DNA from: Rhodobiaceae bacterium
GTDB lineage: Bacteria; Pseudomonadota; Alphaproteobacteria; RS24
Assembly (NCBI GenBank): GCA_018673175.1
Contig: JABHDF010000026.1
Coordinates: 24,599-88,598, forward strand
DNA: 64,000 nt
Direction: 5' to 3'
A model generated the notes under the pieces. It was not told the origin of the DNA. It saw only the letters and a program-made list of their open reading frames with translations, and made no database searches. How positions within the stretch are numbered: position 1 is the stretch's first letter; each line of letters starts with the position of its first letter. This document shows, in pieces, positions 18,939 through 28,639 of this stretch. Position numbers and translations under genes: made by a program.

Positions 18939-19751
18939 ATGCGAATTCTTTTTCTAGGCGACATTGTCGGCCGCGCAGCCCGCGAGGCGGTGATCCGCCA
19001 AGTGCCAGTTTGGCGCAATCAGTATGAGTTAGATTTTGTCATCGTCAACGGCGAGAACAGCGCTGGCGGCTTTGGCATTACGCCCGATATTTCCGAAGCG
19101 TTTTTCGAGGCCGGCGTGGATGTTGTCTCGACCGGCAATCATGTTTGGGACCAGCAATCGGTCCGCGGCTATATCGCCAATGAACCGCGCCTCTTGCGCC
19201 CGGTTAATTTTCCACCTGGAACCCCGGGCCGCGGGGTTGGCTTGTTCGAGGCGGGCGATAAGCGCGTCTTGGTGATTAATGTCATGGGACAATTATTCAT
19301 GGAATCGCTCGACGAGCCTTTCGCTGCCATTGAGCGCGAGCTGGCCGCTTGCCCCTTAGGCGAAGTGGCCGATGCGATTATTGTCGACATTCATGCCGAG
19401 GCGACGTCGGAGAAAATGGCCATGGGTCATTTTTGCGATGGTCGCGCATCCCTAGTGGTCGGCACGCATACGCATATACCTACCGCAGACGCGCAAATTT
19501 TGCCCATGGGCACCGCCTATCAAACCGATGCCGGCATGTGCGGCGATTACGATAGCGTCATCGGCATGGAAAAAGACGAGCCGGTGAACCGATTTGTGAC
19601 CAAATTGCGCGGACCGCGCTTTGGCCCGGCCCAAGGCACGCCCAGCCTTTGCGGCGTGATTATTGAAACCGATCCCAAAACAGGATTGGCCACGGCCATT
19701 CATCCCGTGCGCTCGGGCGGGAGATTGTCCTCGGCGGCGCCAAGTTTCTAG
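18939..19751 (+). CDS. YmdB-like metallophosphoesterase (TIGR00282 family)
   Basis: A 270-residue calcineurin-like phosphoesterase. Metal-binding motifs are GDIVGRA (7-13), VNGENSAGGFGIT (GEN at about 38-40), STGNHVWDQ (GNH) and the pair VDIHAEATSEK / VGTHTHIPTADA. This matches the TIGR00282/YmdB set, whose members hydrolyse 2',3'-cyclic nucleotides and, in Bacillus, influence biofilm decisions. The in vivo substrate here is unknown. It follows fthC by 13 bp, probably in one unit. Confidence 0.9.
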   Translation: MRILFLGDIVGRAAREAVIRQVPVWRNQYELDFVIVNGENSAGGFGITPDISEAFFEAGVDVVSTGNHVWDQQSVRGYIANEPRLLRPVNFPPGTPGRGVGLFEAGDKRVLVINVMGQLFMESLDEPFAAIERELAACPLGEVADAIIVDIHAEATSEKMAMGHFCDGRASLVVGTHTHIPTADAQILPMGTAYQTDAGMCGDYDSVIGMEKDEPVNRFVTKLRGPRFGPAQGTPSLCGVIIETDPKTGLATAIHPVRSGGRLSSAAPSF

Positions 19752-19843
19752 CTGAGCTATCGCTTTATTAATTGGGTGCATGGGCTTTCTTCTGTGCGGG
19801 CAACCTTGTAACCTCACGTATGATTCTTTTTCGGAGCGGATAA

Positions 19844-20593
19844 ATGGCAGGCCATTCAAAATTTAAAAACATTCAACACCGCAAAGGCGCGCAAGATAAA
19901 AAACGCGCCAAAATTTTTGCGCGCCTCACCAAAGAAGTTATGGTCGCCGCGAAAATGGGTATGCCAGACCCAGACGCCAACCCGCGTTTGCGCACCGCCA
20001 TTTTGGCCGCCCGCGCACAAAACATGCCGAAAGATAATATTGAACGCGCCATTAAAAAAAGCGCTGATGATGCCGACACAAATTACGACGAAGTCCGCTA
20101 CGAGGGCTTCGGCCCTGCAGGCATTGGCATTATCGTCGAGACGCTGACCGACAATCGCAACCGCACAGCGGGCGATGTGCGGTCTACTTTTTCCAAAAAT
20201 GGCGGCAACCTTGGCGAGACAGGCTCGGTTTCTTTCATGTTTGATAAAGTTGGCGCCATTGAATTTGACGCCGATGTGGCCGATGCCGAGGCCGTGTTTG
20301 AGGCAGCCATTGAAGCGGGCGCTGACGATGTAGACAGCTCGGGCGATGGCCATGAAATTATTTGCGCAGCCGATGAATTGCACGCCGTGATGACCACCCT
20401 GCAAGGCGCCTTGGGCGAGCCACGCGGCGCGACGATTGTTTGGCGGGCCCAAAATGACATTGCGGTAGAGGGCGAAGCAGCGGAAAAAGTATTGAAGCTA
20501 ATCGACGCTCTGGACGATGTGGACGACGTGCAAAATGTCTATGCCAATTTTGATATTTCCGAAGATTTGTTGGAACAATTATCGTCTGAATAA
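19844..20593 (+). CDS. yebC: YebC/PmpR family protein
   Basis: A 249-residue protein starting [21 protein letters not shown], the YebC hallmark, followed by [14 protein letters not shown] and a central [14 protein letters not shown]. Members are described as DNA-binding regulators (PmpR). More recently YebC has been linked to translation of polyproline stretches and, in mitochondria, to COX1 synthesis (TACO1). It lies just ahead of ruvCAB, a widespread arrangement. AATGATT-like spacing and GGAG precede the ATG. Confidence 0.96.
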   Translation: MAGHSKFKNIQHRKGAQDKKRAKIFARLTKEVMVAAKMGMPDPDANPRLRTAILAARAQNMPKDNIERAIKKSADDADTNYDEVRYEGFGPAGIGIIVETLTDNRNRTAGDVRSTFSKNGGNLGETGSVSFMFDKVGAIEFDADVADAEAVFEAAIEAGADDVDSSGDGHEIICAADELHAVMTTLQGALGEPRGATIVWRAQNDIAVEGEAAEKVLKLIDALDDVDDVQNVYANFDISEDLLEQLSSE

Positions 20594-20617
20594 TATTGCC
20601 AACGTGAAGGATAAAAT

Positions 20618-21157
20618 GTGAGCTCCCAAACACGACGCCTTATCGGTCTAGATCCGGGTCTTCGATTTCTCGGCTGGGGCGTTGTGGATATGAGCGGCAC
20701 AAAACTAAAACATATCGCCAATGGCTCGGTACGCTCGGATGCCAAGCTGAGCCTGGCGGAGCGCTTGCTGCAATTAGAGCAAGGGCTGAGCACCGTCTTC
20801 GACCAATATGAGCCTGAATTTGCCGCCGTCGAGCAGACATTTGTAAACCGCGATGGCGCCGCCACGTTAAAGTTGGGCCAAGCGCGCGCCGTGTGTTTGC
20901 TGGAGCCCGCTCGACGCGGATTATCGTTAGCCGAATATGCGCCAAACTTCATCAAGCGCAGCGTCACGGGCGCAGGCCACGCCGATAAAAACCAGATTAA
21001 CGCCATGGTGGGCATGTTATTGCCGCAAGCCGACATTCAAGATGAACATGCCGCCGATGCTTTGGCGATTGCCATTACGCTCGCTCATGCTGGCGATTTT
21101 GGCGGCAAAATGCAGGCCGCGATAGCGCGCGCCGAAGCCAAAGGAGCGGCTTTATGA
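20618..21157 (+). CDS. ruvC: Holliday junction resolvase RuvC
   Basis: A 179-residue RNase H-fold endonuclease that cuts four-way junctions symmetrically. Acidic catalytic residues are recognisable: D12 in GLDPGLRFLGWG, E72 in AAVEQTF, and H144/D147 in DEHAADALAIA. It begins with GTG at 20618, with GAAGGA upstream. The last four bases overlap the start of ruvA. Confidence 0.96.
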   Translation: MSSQTRRLIGLDPGLRFLGWGVVDMSGTKLKHIANGSVRSDAKLSLAERLLQLEQGLSTVFDQYEPEFAAVEQTFVNRDGAATLKLGQARAVCLLEPARRGLSLAEYAPNFIKRSVTGAGHADKNQINAMVGMLLPQADIQDEHAADALAIAITLAHAGDFGGKMQAAIARAEAKGAAL

Positions 21158-21756
21158 TTGGACGATTGCGCGGACGCGTCGATGGACATGGCGATAATTG
21201 GGTGCTTATCGATGTGGGCGGGGTCGGCTATATGGTCGAGGGCTCGCCGCGCATGATGGATAATTTGCCCGCCGATGGAGAGGCCGTGAGCTTGGCCATT
21301 GAAACCTATGTGCGCGAAGACCAATTGCGCTTATTCGGATTTTTAAACGAAGAAGATAGAAGCTGGTTCCGCTTACTGATGAGTGTGCAAGGGGTGGGCG
21401 CCAAAGTGGCGCTGGCCATTCAGGGCGTGCTATCGGGGGCTGAATTATCGCAAGCGGTTGCCGCCGAAGATAAAGCCATGGTCGCGCGTGCGCCAGGGGT
21501 GGGCCCCAAAGTGGCGCAGCGCATTGTCACCGAGTTGAAAGATAAAGTGCCGGACGCGCAATTCGCGGTGGTGACGCCGCAAGGCGATGTCAGCGAAGTC
21601 AGCAAAGCGCTGGGCGAGGCTCTATCGGCCCTGACCAATCTTGGCTATCCGCGCGCGCAAGCCAATGCGGGGCTGATGGCCGCACGAGCCAAATTGGACG
21701 ATGCGGAGAGCAGTGTCGAAGCGCTGATTAAACAAGCCCTGAAGGAGCTGGTGTAA
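21154..21756 (+). CDS. ruvA: Holliday junction DNA helicase subunit RuvA
   Basis: A 200-residue protein with the three RuvA domains: an OB-fold N-terminus ([26 protein letters not shown]), a tandem helix-hairpin-helix core ([15 protein letters not shown] and [13 protein letters not shown]), and a C-terminal three-helix domain ([16 protein letters not shown]...) that contacts RuvB. The tetramer binds junctions and loads RuvB. It overlaps ruvC by 4 bases and ruvB by 1, so the three are translationally coupled. Confidence 0.97.
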   Translation: MIGRLRGRVDGHGDNWVLIDVGGVGYMVEGSPRMMDNLPADGEAVSLAIETYVREDQLRLFGFLNEEDRSWFRLLMSVQGVGAKVALAIQGVLSGAELSQAVAAEDKAMVARAPGVGPKVAQRIVTELKDKVPDAQFAVVTPQGDVSEVSKALGEALSALTNLGYPRAQANAGLMAARAKLDDAESSVEALIKQALKELV

Positions 21757-22820
21757 TGTCAGACCGGCTGATCGACCAAAATGAAATAGAGGCAGATAGT
21801 GCGGAGGGTCGCGCAGGCGGTGATACCGACCACGCCATGCGTCCCAAAACGCTGGCCAATTTTGTTGGCCAGAAAAAAGGCCGCGAAAATCTTGCGGTAT
21901 TTATCGAGGCGGCCAAAAAACGCGGCGACGCGCTCGACCATGTTTTGCTGGCGGGTCCGCCCGGTCTAGGCAAAACCACATTGGCGCAAATTGTCGCTCG
22001 CGAATTGGGCACAGGCTTTCGTTCCACTTCTGGCCCAGTGATTTCCAAAGCCGGCGACTTGGCTGCCTTGCTGACCAATTTGGAGGCGCATGATGTTTTG
22101 TTCATCGATGAAATTCATCGCCTCAGCCCCGCCGTGGAAGAAGTTCTCTATCCGGCGATGGAAGATTTTGAGCTAGATTTAATCATCGGCGAAGGCCCAG
22201 CGGCGCGCTCGGTGAAAATTGATTTGCCCCCCTTTACTTTGGTCGGCGCCACCACGCGCTCGGGCTTGTTGACCACGCCCTTGCGCGACCGTTTTGGCAT
22301 TCCTATTTATCTGGGCTTTTATACGCATGAAGAATTGGAGTTCATCGTGCGTCGCAACGCCGAGCTGATGGGGCTAGAAATGAGCGATGATGGCGCCAAA
22401 GAAATCGCCTCGCGCGCGCGCGGCACCCCGCGTGTGGCGGGTCGGCTTTTGCGCCGTGTGCGCGATTTTGCCAATGTCGAAAACGCCTCCATCATTGATG
22501 CCAAATTGGCCGATGCCGCGCTAACGCGATTGGAAGTCGATGGGCGAGGGCTCGATAATCTTGACCGCCGCTATTTGGTCGTTATGGCCGAAAAATTCAT
22601 GGGCGGGCCCGTTGGCATTGATACTTTGGCGGCCGCTCTTGGCGAGCCTCGGGATGCTTTGGAAGATATCGTTGAGCCCTTTCTTATCCAGCTCGGCTTT
22701 GTCAATCGCACGCCGCGTGGGCGTGTATTAATGCCAGCCGCTTTCGCCCATTTGGGGCTAGATGTGCCCAAGAGCGCGAAAGATGCGGCGGCCGATTTAT
22801 TTGATGGTTCTCAACCCTAA
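21756..22820 (+). CDS. ruvB: Holliday junction branch migration ATPase RuvB
   Basis: A 354-residue AAA+ motor. Walker [10 protein letters not shown] is at about 67-75 and Walker B LFIDEIH at 115-121. Sensor 1 (VGATTRSG), the arginine finger segment (PLRDRFG) and sensor 2 ([15 protein letters not shown]) follow, then a winged-helix C-terminus. It has an acidic, non-conserved N-terminal tail of about 27 residues before [11 protein letters not shown]. It forms hexamers that drive branch migration with RuvA. Confidence 0.97.
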   Translation: MSDRLIDQNEIEADSAEGRAGGDTDHAMRPKTLANFVGQKKGRENLAVFIEAAKKRGDALDHVLLAGPPGLGKTTLAQIVARELGTGFRSTSGPVISKAGDLAALLTNLEAHDVLFIDEIHRLSPAVEEVLYPAMEDFELDLIIGEGPAARSVKIDLPPFTLVGATTRSGLLTTPLRDRFGIPIYLGFYTHEELEFIVRRNAELMGLEMSDDGAKEIASRARGTPRVAGRLLRRVRDFANVENASIIDAKLADAALTRLEVDGRGLDNLDRRYLVVMAEKFMGGPVGIDTLAAALGEPRDALEDIVEPFLIQLGFVNRTPRGRVLMPAAFAHLGLDVPKSAKDAAADLFDGSQP

Positions 22821-22829
22821 GGAGACGGC

Positions 22830-23342
22830 ATGAATAATCTATTGTCCCGCGAAGATGCGCTAGACAAAGTCGGCTCCCAGGCCGCCTTGATGGGCATGTT
22901 TTGCAAAACCGAAACCGGCGTTAGCCATGTGATGCAAGTGGTGATGCAATATGAAGACACGGATTTTTCGGGCTTTGTGTATCACGCTAATTATTTAAAA
23001 TTTGCCGAGCGCGGGCGCTCAAACTTTCTTCGTTTGGCGGGCGTGGAGCATTCGGCTTTGCTAGAGATGGAACCTCCCTTGGCCTTCGTGGTTGGGCGTA
23101 TGGAAATGGACTTTGTGGCGCCAGCCCGCATTGACGACTGCCTGTTGGTCGAGACGGTGTTCACCCAATTCCGGGGTGCCAGACTGGTTGCCGAGCAAAG
23201 CATCACGCGCGTGGCCGATACCCAGCCGATTTGGCAAGCCCATATTTTGGCTGCTTGTGTTGACCTGCAAGGGCGCGCCAAAAGGATGCCCAAAGCCATG
23301 CTGGCCGATTTAACGCCTTATCTAGGCGCCCCGCTTCTATAA
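22830..23342 (+). CDS. ybgC: Tol-Pal-associated acyl-CoA thioesterase YbgC
   Basis: A 170-residue hot-dog-fold thioesterase. The motif YEDTDFSGFVYHANYLKFAERGR (41-63) carries the catalytic Asp of the family. About 33 residues precede the domain, longer than in E. coli; an internal start (for example Met21 or Met23) is possible, but TAAGGAG before 22830 favours the long form. YbgC acts on acyl-CoA or acyl-ACP species at the membrane and almost always heads the tol-pal cluster. Here it sits between ruvB (9-bp gap) and tolQ. Confidence 0.92.
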   Translation: MNNLLSREDALDKVGSQAALMGMFCKTETGVSHVMQVVMQYEDTDFSGFVYHANYLKFAERGRSNFLRLAGVEHSALLEMEPPLAFVVGRMEMDFVAPARIDDCLLVETVFTQFRGARLVAEQSITRVADTQPIWQAHILAACVDLQGRAKRMPKAMLADLTPYLGAPLL

Positions 23343-23458
23343 GGGTGCAGATTAGAGATATTTAAATAGGGACGGGCCCGACAAAGTTTGGTCACATTTA
23401 AAGACTAAAACCACACTGACGCTCTCCACTCGCAAACGTATCATCAAAAAGGCTATTT

Positions 23459-24178
23459 ATGGATCCGGTTCTTGTGCAACAAACGACGCAACTTGCTGCG
23501 TCGGATTTTTCGCTTTGGTCGCTTTTTTTACGGGCTGATATTGTCGTTCAGGCGGTGATGTTGGGCTTGATTCTGGCCTCGGTTTGGTGCTGGTCGATTA
23601 TTATAGAAAAAACTGCCACGCTGCGGCGGGTGCGCCAGCAGGCCGATGCGTTCGAGGCCTTGTTTTGGTCGGGCGAGACTTTGCAAAAAATATACAAACA
23701 AGTCGGTGCCTATGACGGTGGGCCTTCGGCGAAAGTTTTCAATGCCGCCATGGGCGAATTTGTGCGTTTCGGGAACAGTAAAAAAGTCTCCCAAGGTCTC
23801 TCGCTTGTGCAATTTGTCGAGCGCGCTTTAAGCGCCTCTGTGGCGCGCGAAATGGAAAATTTAGAACAACGCCTCTTGGTGCTGGCCACGGTAGGGGCGG
23901 TGGCGCCCTTTGTTGGTCTGTTTGGCACCGTTTGGGGCATTATGAATTCCTTCCAAGCGATTGCGATGAGCCAGGACACTAATTTGGCCGTTGTGGCGCC
24001 TGGCATTGCCGAGGCTTTGTTTGCCACCGGCCTCGGGCTTTTGGCGGCCATTCCGGCGGTGATTGCTTACAATAAAATCTCCAATGATTTAGGCCGTTTT
24101 GGCGCCCGTCTCGATCGTTTCGCCGATGATTTTGTGGCCCTTGTGGCGCGCCAAACCCCTGGCGATAAGGAAGCCTAA
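23459..24178 (+). CDS. tolQ: Tol-Pal system proton channel subunit TolQ
   Basis: A 239-residue inner-membrane protein of the MotA/TolQ/ExbB family. It has three transmembrane segments: one near 30-50 (VVQAVMLGLILASVWCWSII), and two in the second half (LATVGAVAPFVGLFGTVWGIM and a segment ending LLAAIPAVIAYN). The conserved GTVWGIM and AIPAVIAYN face TolR and line the proton path. With TolR it energises TolA during outer-membrane constriction. A 116-bp gap after ybgC may hold a separate promoter. Confidence 0.96.
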   Translation: MDPVLVQQTTQLAASDFSLWSLFLRADIVVQAVMLGLILASVWCWSIIIEKTATLRRVRQQADAFEALFWSGETLQKIYKQVGAYDGGPSAKVFNAAMGEFVRFGNSKKVSQGLSLVQFVERALSASVAREMENLEQRLLVLATVGAVAPFVGLFGTVWGIMNSFQAIAMSQDTNLAVVAPGIAEALFATGLGLLAAIPAVIAYNKISNDLGRFGARLDRFADDFVALVARQTPGDKEA

Positions 24179-24182
24179 TCCA

Positions 24183-24611
24183 ATGCAGCCATCGAGCCGA
24201 AACCAGCGCAAGCGCTATCAGCCGATGGCGGAGATTAATGTCACCCCCATGGTCGACATTATGTTGGTCTTGCTGATTGTGTTTATGGTCGCCGCGCCTT
24301 TGTTAACGGTCGGGGTTCCGGTCAATTTGCCCAAAGCGGGGGCCAAGCCCTTGCAAGGCGATGGAGAACCGCTGGCGATTAGCGTCAATGCGCAGGGGCA
24401 GATTTTTCTGCAAGATAATGAGATTGCGCTCGAAGCCTTGGTGCCGCGCTTGAAAGCCATTGTGGGTACGGGCTATCAGCAGCGCATTTATGTGCGCGGC
24501 GATGAGGCGGTATCTTATGGCCGCGTGGCCACGGTGGTGGCGCGCATTAATGCGGCGGGCTTTGCCCGCGTGGCTCTGGTTACCGATACGCCCAAAGGCC
24601 CCTTGAGATGA
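24183..24611 (+). CDS. tolR: Tol-Pal system protein TolR
   Basis: A 142-residue ExbD/TolR protein. It has a short cytoplasmic N-terminus, then one transmembrane helix with the proton-carrying Asp in MVDIMLVLLIVFMVAAPLL (Asp at about residue 25), then a periplasmic domain that binds peptidoglycan. The ATG at 24183, 4 bp after tolQ, is used; the frame is open further upstream only as an overlap with tolQ. Its end overlaps tolA by 4 bases. Confidence 0.95.
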   Translation: MQPSSRNQRKRYQPMAEINVTPMVDIMLVLLIVFMVAAPLLTVGVPVNLPKAGAKPLQGDGEPLAISVNAQGQIFLQDNEIALEALVPRLKAIVGTGYQQRIYVRGDEAVSYGRVATVVARINAAGFARVALVTDTPKGPLR

Positions 24612-25408
24612 GCCTGCGCCCCGATGTTTTGGGCTCTTTGGCCCTACACTTGGGGCTGGCTTTGCTGGTGACCTTATGGACGCCCATGCTGCGCAATATG
24701 GACATACAAGATTCTGTTTTGCCGATTGAGATTATCAATCTCGATGAGTTCACTCAATTGGTAGAAAAAACCGCCAAGCCTGCCGAGGTGCCAGAAAAAT
24801 CAAAGCCGCTACAGGCTGCCGTGCCCGAGCGTGCGGCGCCCGAACCTGTGGTCGCGCCCCAAAAGGCTGTGCCCTTATTGGAGGCGAGCACGCCAGAAAA
24901 GAAAACACCCGAAAGGCCTCGCGAAGAAAAACCTTCGCGCTTTAAAGTGGCGCAGCCTACGCCTTTTGCACGGCCGCAAATTAAGCCCAAGCCTTTGCTG
25001 GATATTGGCCAGACGCGGGCGTTGTTGAACAAAATTCCCGATGCGCCCAAAGTGCAAGACGAAGTCAAAGCCGACGACAATCAGGCTTTGGGGGAGCGGT
25101 TGACCTTTAGCGAGGTGGATGGGTTTCGCGCGCAGATGCGGCGCTGTTGGTCGCCGCCCTCGGGCGCGCGCGAGGCGGCCAATCTTGTGGTCAGCATTCG
25201 CCTGTCTTTAACGCCTGCGGGAACCCTCTCGGCCGGCCCCGTTGTGGTCAATCGGGCCCAATTGGGCGACCCGTTTTTTAGGGCGGCTGCGGAAAGTGTG
25301 CTACGAGCCATTCGCAGATGCCAACCGTTTAATATGCCAGTTGAGAAATATAAAAGTTGGCGCGATATTGAATTGACCTTTGACCCGCGTAAGATGCTCG
25401 GAAGCTAG
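24608..25408 (+). CDS. tolA: TolA-like energy-transducing envelope protein
   Basis: 266 residues: a single N-terminal membrane anchor (LGSLALHLGLALLVTLW, about 8-24), a middle region rich in Pro, Lys, Glu and Ala (about 55-150), and a C-terminal domain that begins near LTFSEVDGFRAQMRRCW and contains two cysteines (CW and RCQPF) expected to form the TolA domain III disulphide. The linker is short and proline-rich, not the long Ala/Lys helix of enterobacterial TolA, as is usual in alphaproteobacteria. It links TolQR to Pal/TolB across the periplasm. Confidence 0.88.
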   Translation: MSLRPDVLGSLALHLGLALLVTLWTPMLRNMDIQDSVLPIEIINLDEFTQLVEKTAKPAEVPEKSKPLQAAVPERAAPEPVVAPQKAVPLLEASTPEKKTPERPREEKPSRFKVAQPTPFARPQIKPKPLLDIGQTRALLNKIPDAPKVQDEVKADDNQALGERLTFSEVDGFRAQMRRCWSPPSGAREAANLVVSIRLSLTPAGTLSAGPVVVNRAQLGDPFFRAAAESVLRAIRRCQPFNMPVEKYKSWRDIELTFDPRKMLGS

Positions 25409-25420
25409 GAGACCCAGACG

Positions 25421-26743
25421 ATGAGATATATAAGCCATGCTATATGCCAAATGCGCCTGCCAATTTTGGCTCTCGCGTTTTTTGCTATGCTGCCGTTTTA
25501 TGCGCAGGCGGCGCTGAAAATTGACATCACGCAGGGCAATGTTGAGCCGTTGCCAATCGCGGTTCTCGATTTTGAGAGCGAAGGCGGCGTCGGCCAAGAT
25601 TTGGCCAAAGTTGTGGTGGCGGACTTGGAACGCTCAGGGCTGTTTCGTCCGGTCGACCGCGAGGCTTTCATCGAGACACAAGTGGGCGTCAATACGCGCC
25701 CCAAATTTAAAGACTGGCGCGTGGTCAATGCGCTGGCCTTGGTGACGGGGCGCGCCGTTTTGCAAGGCGATGGCCGTTTGCGGGTGGAGTTTCGCCTTTG
25801 GGATGTTGTGGCCGGCCAGCAAATGACTGGCTTGCAGTTTTTCACCAAACCAGAAAACTGGCGCCGCATCAGCCATTTGGTGGCCGATGCGATTTATGAG
25901 CGTCTGACCGGCGAAACCGGATATTTTGATACGCGTATCGTTTACGTGTCGGAATCGGGTCCGAAAAACCAAAGGGTAAAGAAACTGGCGGTAATGGACC
26001 AAGACGGATTTTCGCAAAGCGAATTGACCAGCGGTCGTGCCTTGGCTTTGACGCCGCGCTTTTCGCCAACGGCGCAAGAAATAACCTATCTGTCTTTTGC
26101 CAATAATAAGCCGCGGGTTTATTTGCTGAACATCGAGACAGGCCAGCAAGAGGTCGTGGGTGATTTTCCGGGCATGACTTTTGCCCCTCGGTTTTCGCCC
26201 GATGGCCAAAAAATTATTCTGAGCCTAGAGCGCAATGGCAATTCCAATATTTATACGATGGACCTGCGCACCCGCGAGACCCGGCGTTTAACCTCGTCTT
26301 TGGCCATTGATACCGCGCCTTGTTTTGCACCCGATGGCAGCCGCATTGTGTTTGAGAGCGACCGCATGGGCACGCAGCAGCTTTATGTTATGGAAGCCGA
26401 TGGCTCGAATGTGCGCCGCATTTCTTATGGCGAAGGCCGCTATGCCACGCCCGTTTGGTCACCGCGCGGTGATTTGATCGCCTTTACCAAAACTCTAAAA
26501 GGGCGGTTTTTAATCGGCGTGATGAAGGCGGATGGCTCTGGCGAGCGTATTTTAACCGAAGGATTTCACAATGAAGGCCCCGCTTGGTCGCCAAATGGTC
26601 GGGTTATTTCCTTCTTCCGCGAAGGAAAAGGGGCGGATGAAGGTTCTACCTTGTGGACTGTGGATGTTACAGGCTATAATGAGAGACCGATAGCGACACC
26701 GGGTTGGGCTTCAGACCCCGCATGGTCGCCGCTTATTCGTTAA
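25421..26743 (+). CDS. tolB: Tol-Pal system periplasmic beta-propeller TolB
   Basis: 440 residues. It has a signal peptide with hydrophobic core [18 protein letters not shown] (cleavage near residue 30). An N-terminal alpha/beta domain ([11 protein letters not shown], then [17 protein letters not shown]) is followed by a six-bladed propeller with repeated 'FSPDGQKI', '[21 protein letters not shown]' and 'WSP.GD.IAF' blades. TolB binds Pal and TolA. Its end is followed by a 128-bp AT-rich gap before pal. Confidence 0.96.
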   Translation: MRYISHAICQMRLPILALAFFAMLPFYAQAALKIDITQGNVEPLPIAVLDFESEGGVGQDLAKVVVADLERSGLFRPVDREAFIETQVGVNTRPKFKDWRVVNALALVTGRAVLQGDGRLRVEFRLWDVVAGQQMTGLQFFTKPENWRRISHLVADAIYERLTGETGYFDTRIVYVSESGPKNQRVKKLAVMDQDGFSQSELTSGRALALTPRFSPTAQEITYLSFANNKPRVYLLNIETGQQEVVGDFPGMTFAPRFSPDGQKIILSLERNGNSNIYTMDLRTRETRRLTSSLAIDTAPCFAPDGSRIVFESDRMGTQQLYVMEADGSNVRRISYGEGRYATPVWSPRGDLIAFTKTLKGRFLIGVMKADGSGERILTEGFHNEGPAWSPNGRVISFFREGKGADEGSTLWTVDVTGYNERPIATPGWASDPAWSPLIR

Positions 26744-26871
26744 GTATATTTAAAGTTATTTTGTGTAAATCTGTGTTTCAGTTCAGCAAATGATTGCATT
26801 TGAACTGTTTTTGGGTATTTTAACTTAATAATTCGGACAAAATGTCTGATGGAAGTCTTGAGGAGCATTCA

Positions 26872-27366
26872 ATGGGACCGTCTTTAAAATCAAAAATTAT
26901 CCTATCCATGGCGTTGTTAGGCCTGGTAATCTCTGGCTGTGCTTCGACAACAGACGGCCGTGTAAATAGTTCATCCTCCGCGAGAAGCGCCAGCTCTGCA
27001 AGCTCGCTAAACGCGGAAGTGCAAGATCTCGTTGCCAATGTTTCTGACCGCGTTTTCTTCGCGACAGACCAATCCAACCTAGATGGGTCTTCCCGCGCCA
27101 CTTTGCGCGACCAGGCTTCTTGGTTGAACCAAAACGCATCCGTGCGCTTGACCATCGAAGGTCATGCGGATGAGCGTGGCACACGTGAATACAATCTGGC
27201 CTTGGGCGCACGTCGTGCCAATGCCGTTCGTGACTTCCTCATCAGTGAGGGCGTTTCTGGCGATCGCTTGCAAACCATTTCTTATGGTAAAGAGCGTCCA
27301 GTATCGCTTTGCTCCGAGGAAAGCTGCTGGTCGAAAAACCGCCGCGCTGTCGCAAACATTCGCTAA
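26872..27366 (+). CDS. pal: Peptidoglycan-associated lipoprotein Pal
   Basis: 164 residues. The signal peptide ends in the lipobox LVISGC, so Cys at about residue 22 is lipidated and the protein is anchored in the outer membrane. The OmpA-like domain includes VFFATDQSNLDGSSRATLRDQ, the peptidoglycan-contact segment GHADERGTREYN and GARRANAVRDFL. AGGAG sits 8 bases before the ATG at 26872, so the ATG at 26842 is rejected. The AT-rich 128 bp upstream may give pal its own promoter. A strong terminator follows. Confidence 0.97.
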   Translation: MGPSLKSKIILSMALLGLVISGCASTTDGRVNSSSSARSASSASSLNAEVQDLVANVSDRVFFATDQSNLDGSSRATLRDQASWLNQNASVRLTIEGHADERGTREYNLALGARRANAVRDFLISEGVSGDRLQTISYGKERPVSLCSEESCWSKNRRAVANIR

Positions 27367-27390
27367 CTAAAGCGAATTTGAAATGAGATT

Positions 27391-27417
27391 AGGGCACCTT
27401 CGGGTGCCCTTTTTTTT
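27391..27417 (+). terminator. Rho-independent terminator after pal
   Basis: AGGGCACC (27391-27398), a TTCG tetraloop and GGTGCCCT (27403-27410) form a perfect 8-bp stem followed by seven T. It lies upstream of the cpoB start chosen here and separates most pal transcripts from cpoB. Confidence 0.95.
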
Positions 27418-27472
27418 GAGGGGTGCGCGTGTGTGCCCTAATTTTGACGTGATTAAGGACGATATCAGCCTC

Positions 27473-28639
27473 ATGCACATGTTTTCGAAATTATGTTTGG
27501 CTTCGACTTTGGGTCTGCTTGTCAGCGGTCTTGGGTTGGGCCCCGCTCAGGCACAATATGTGTCCTCGCCGACAACCCAGGCCGCGCGCTCGGCACCGTC
27601 GGGATTGTTAACGCCGCAAAACTCGGCTCGCGATGGATTGTTGGAAGCCGATGGCGCACAGCGTTTGGAAATGCTCGAGTTGAAATTGGTGCAAATCGAA
27701 CAATTGTTGAATGCGCAAAACAACCTGCGCGCGCGCAGTCAGTCGAACGAAGTTATGAAACTGCGGCAACGCATTGAGTTTCTCGAAGCTCAAGCTGGGG
27801 CGCAAAATGTTGGGGCTTCATCAGTTGCGCCAGTTGCAAATGCGTCGCGCGCGGCACCCTTCGAAGGGTCGCCAAACCAAGATGCGGCCGAGCTGCGGAT
27901 GCGGTTCAATGATATGGCCGAGAGCTTGCGCGCCCTGCAAGCCCATACCGATCAATTGCTGCTGCAAATGCAAACGGTCACGCGGCGTATCGAAAGCGGC
28001 AAAGCCGATAATGAGTTCCGTTTCCAAGCGCTGGAAAGCGGTGTCCGCCGCGCGAATTCGGGTATTTCCTCCACCTCCAGCGAGCCCGAAGTTATCGGCT
28101 TTGTGCGCCGTTCGGCTCCGGTGGAAGGCTTGTCAGAGCCAAGCGCACGTGTCTCTTCTTCGGCCGCTTCCGCGGCGGCGGGGCCACTGGTGGGCGAGGG
28201 CGACTTATCAACTTTGCAAAATTTCGGGCGCCAAACCCGCGCGCCCTTGAAAGACCCAAAGGCTTTATACAATCGGGCTTTGAGAGATTTACAAGCCGGA
28301 GATTATGGCGGCGCAGAGGCTGATTTCGCGTCTCTGGTCGGCGCCTATCCGTCGCATAAATTGGCGGGAAATTCGCAATATTGGTTGGGCGAAACGTTTT
28401 ACGTACGCCGCCAATACAAGCAAGCGGCGGAGGCCTTTTTGGCTGGCTATACAACCTATGCAAGAAGTAAAAAAGCGCCCGATAGCTTGCTCAAGCTGGG
28501 CATGACCCTGAACGCGCTGGGCGAGAAGAAAACCGGCTGCGATGCTTTGGCCGAGCTTGGGGCGAAGTTCCCCGATGCGTCGAGTTCCATTCGTAAGCGG
28601 GCTCAGATCGAGCGCAAACGAGCTGGTTGTGGTCGCTAA
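27473..28639 (+). CDS. cpoB: Cell division coordinator CpoB (YbgF)
   Basis: 388 residues. It has a signal peptide (MFSKLCLASTLGLLVSGLG, cleaved near AQA). A coiled-coil N-terminal region follows (LEMLELKLVQIEQLLNAQN and KLRQRIEFLEAQ), then a Ser/Ala-rich linker, then C-terminal TPR repeats (ALYNRALRDLQAGDYGGAEADFASLVGAYP, then SQYWLGETFYVRRQYKQAAEAF). CpoB couples Tol action to septal peptidoglycan synthesis. The frame is open from 27383, but that upstream part crosses the pal terminator; ATG 27473 gives a proper signal peptide. Its stop overlaps the likely tilS start. Confidence 0.9.
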   Translation: MHMFSKLCLASTLGLLVSGLGLGPAQAQYVSSPTTQAARSAPSGLLTPQNSARDGLLEADGAQRLEMLELKLVQIEQLLNAQNNLRARSQSNEVMKLRQRIEFLEAQAGAQNVGASSVAPVANASRAAPFEGSPNQDAAELRMRFNDMAESLRALQAHTDQLLLQMQTVTRRIESGKADNEFRFQALESGVRRANSGISSTSSEPEVIGFVRRSAPVEGLSEPSARVSSSAASAAAGPLVGEGDLSTLQNFGRQTRAPLKDPKALYNRALRDLQAGDYGGAEADFASLVGAYPSHKLAGNSQYWLGETFYVRRQYKQAAEAFLAGYTTYARSKKAPDSLLKLGMTLNALGEKKTGCDALAELGAKFPDASSSIRKRAQIERKRAGCGR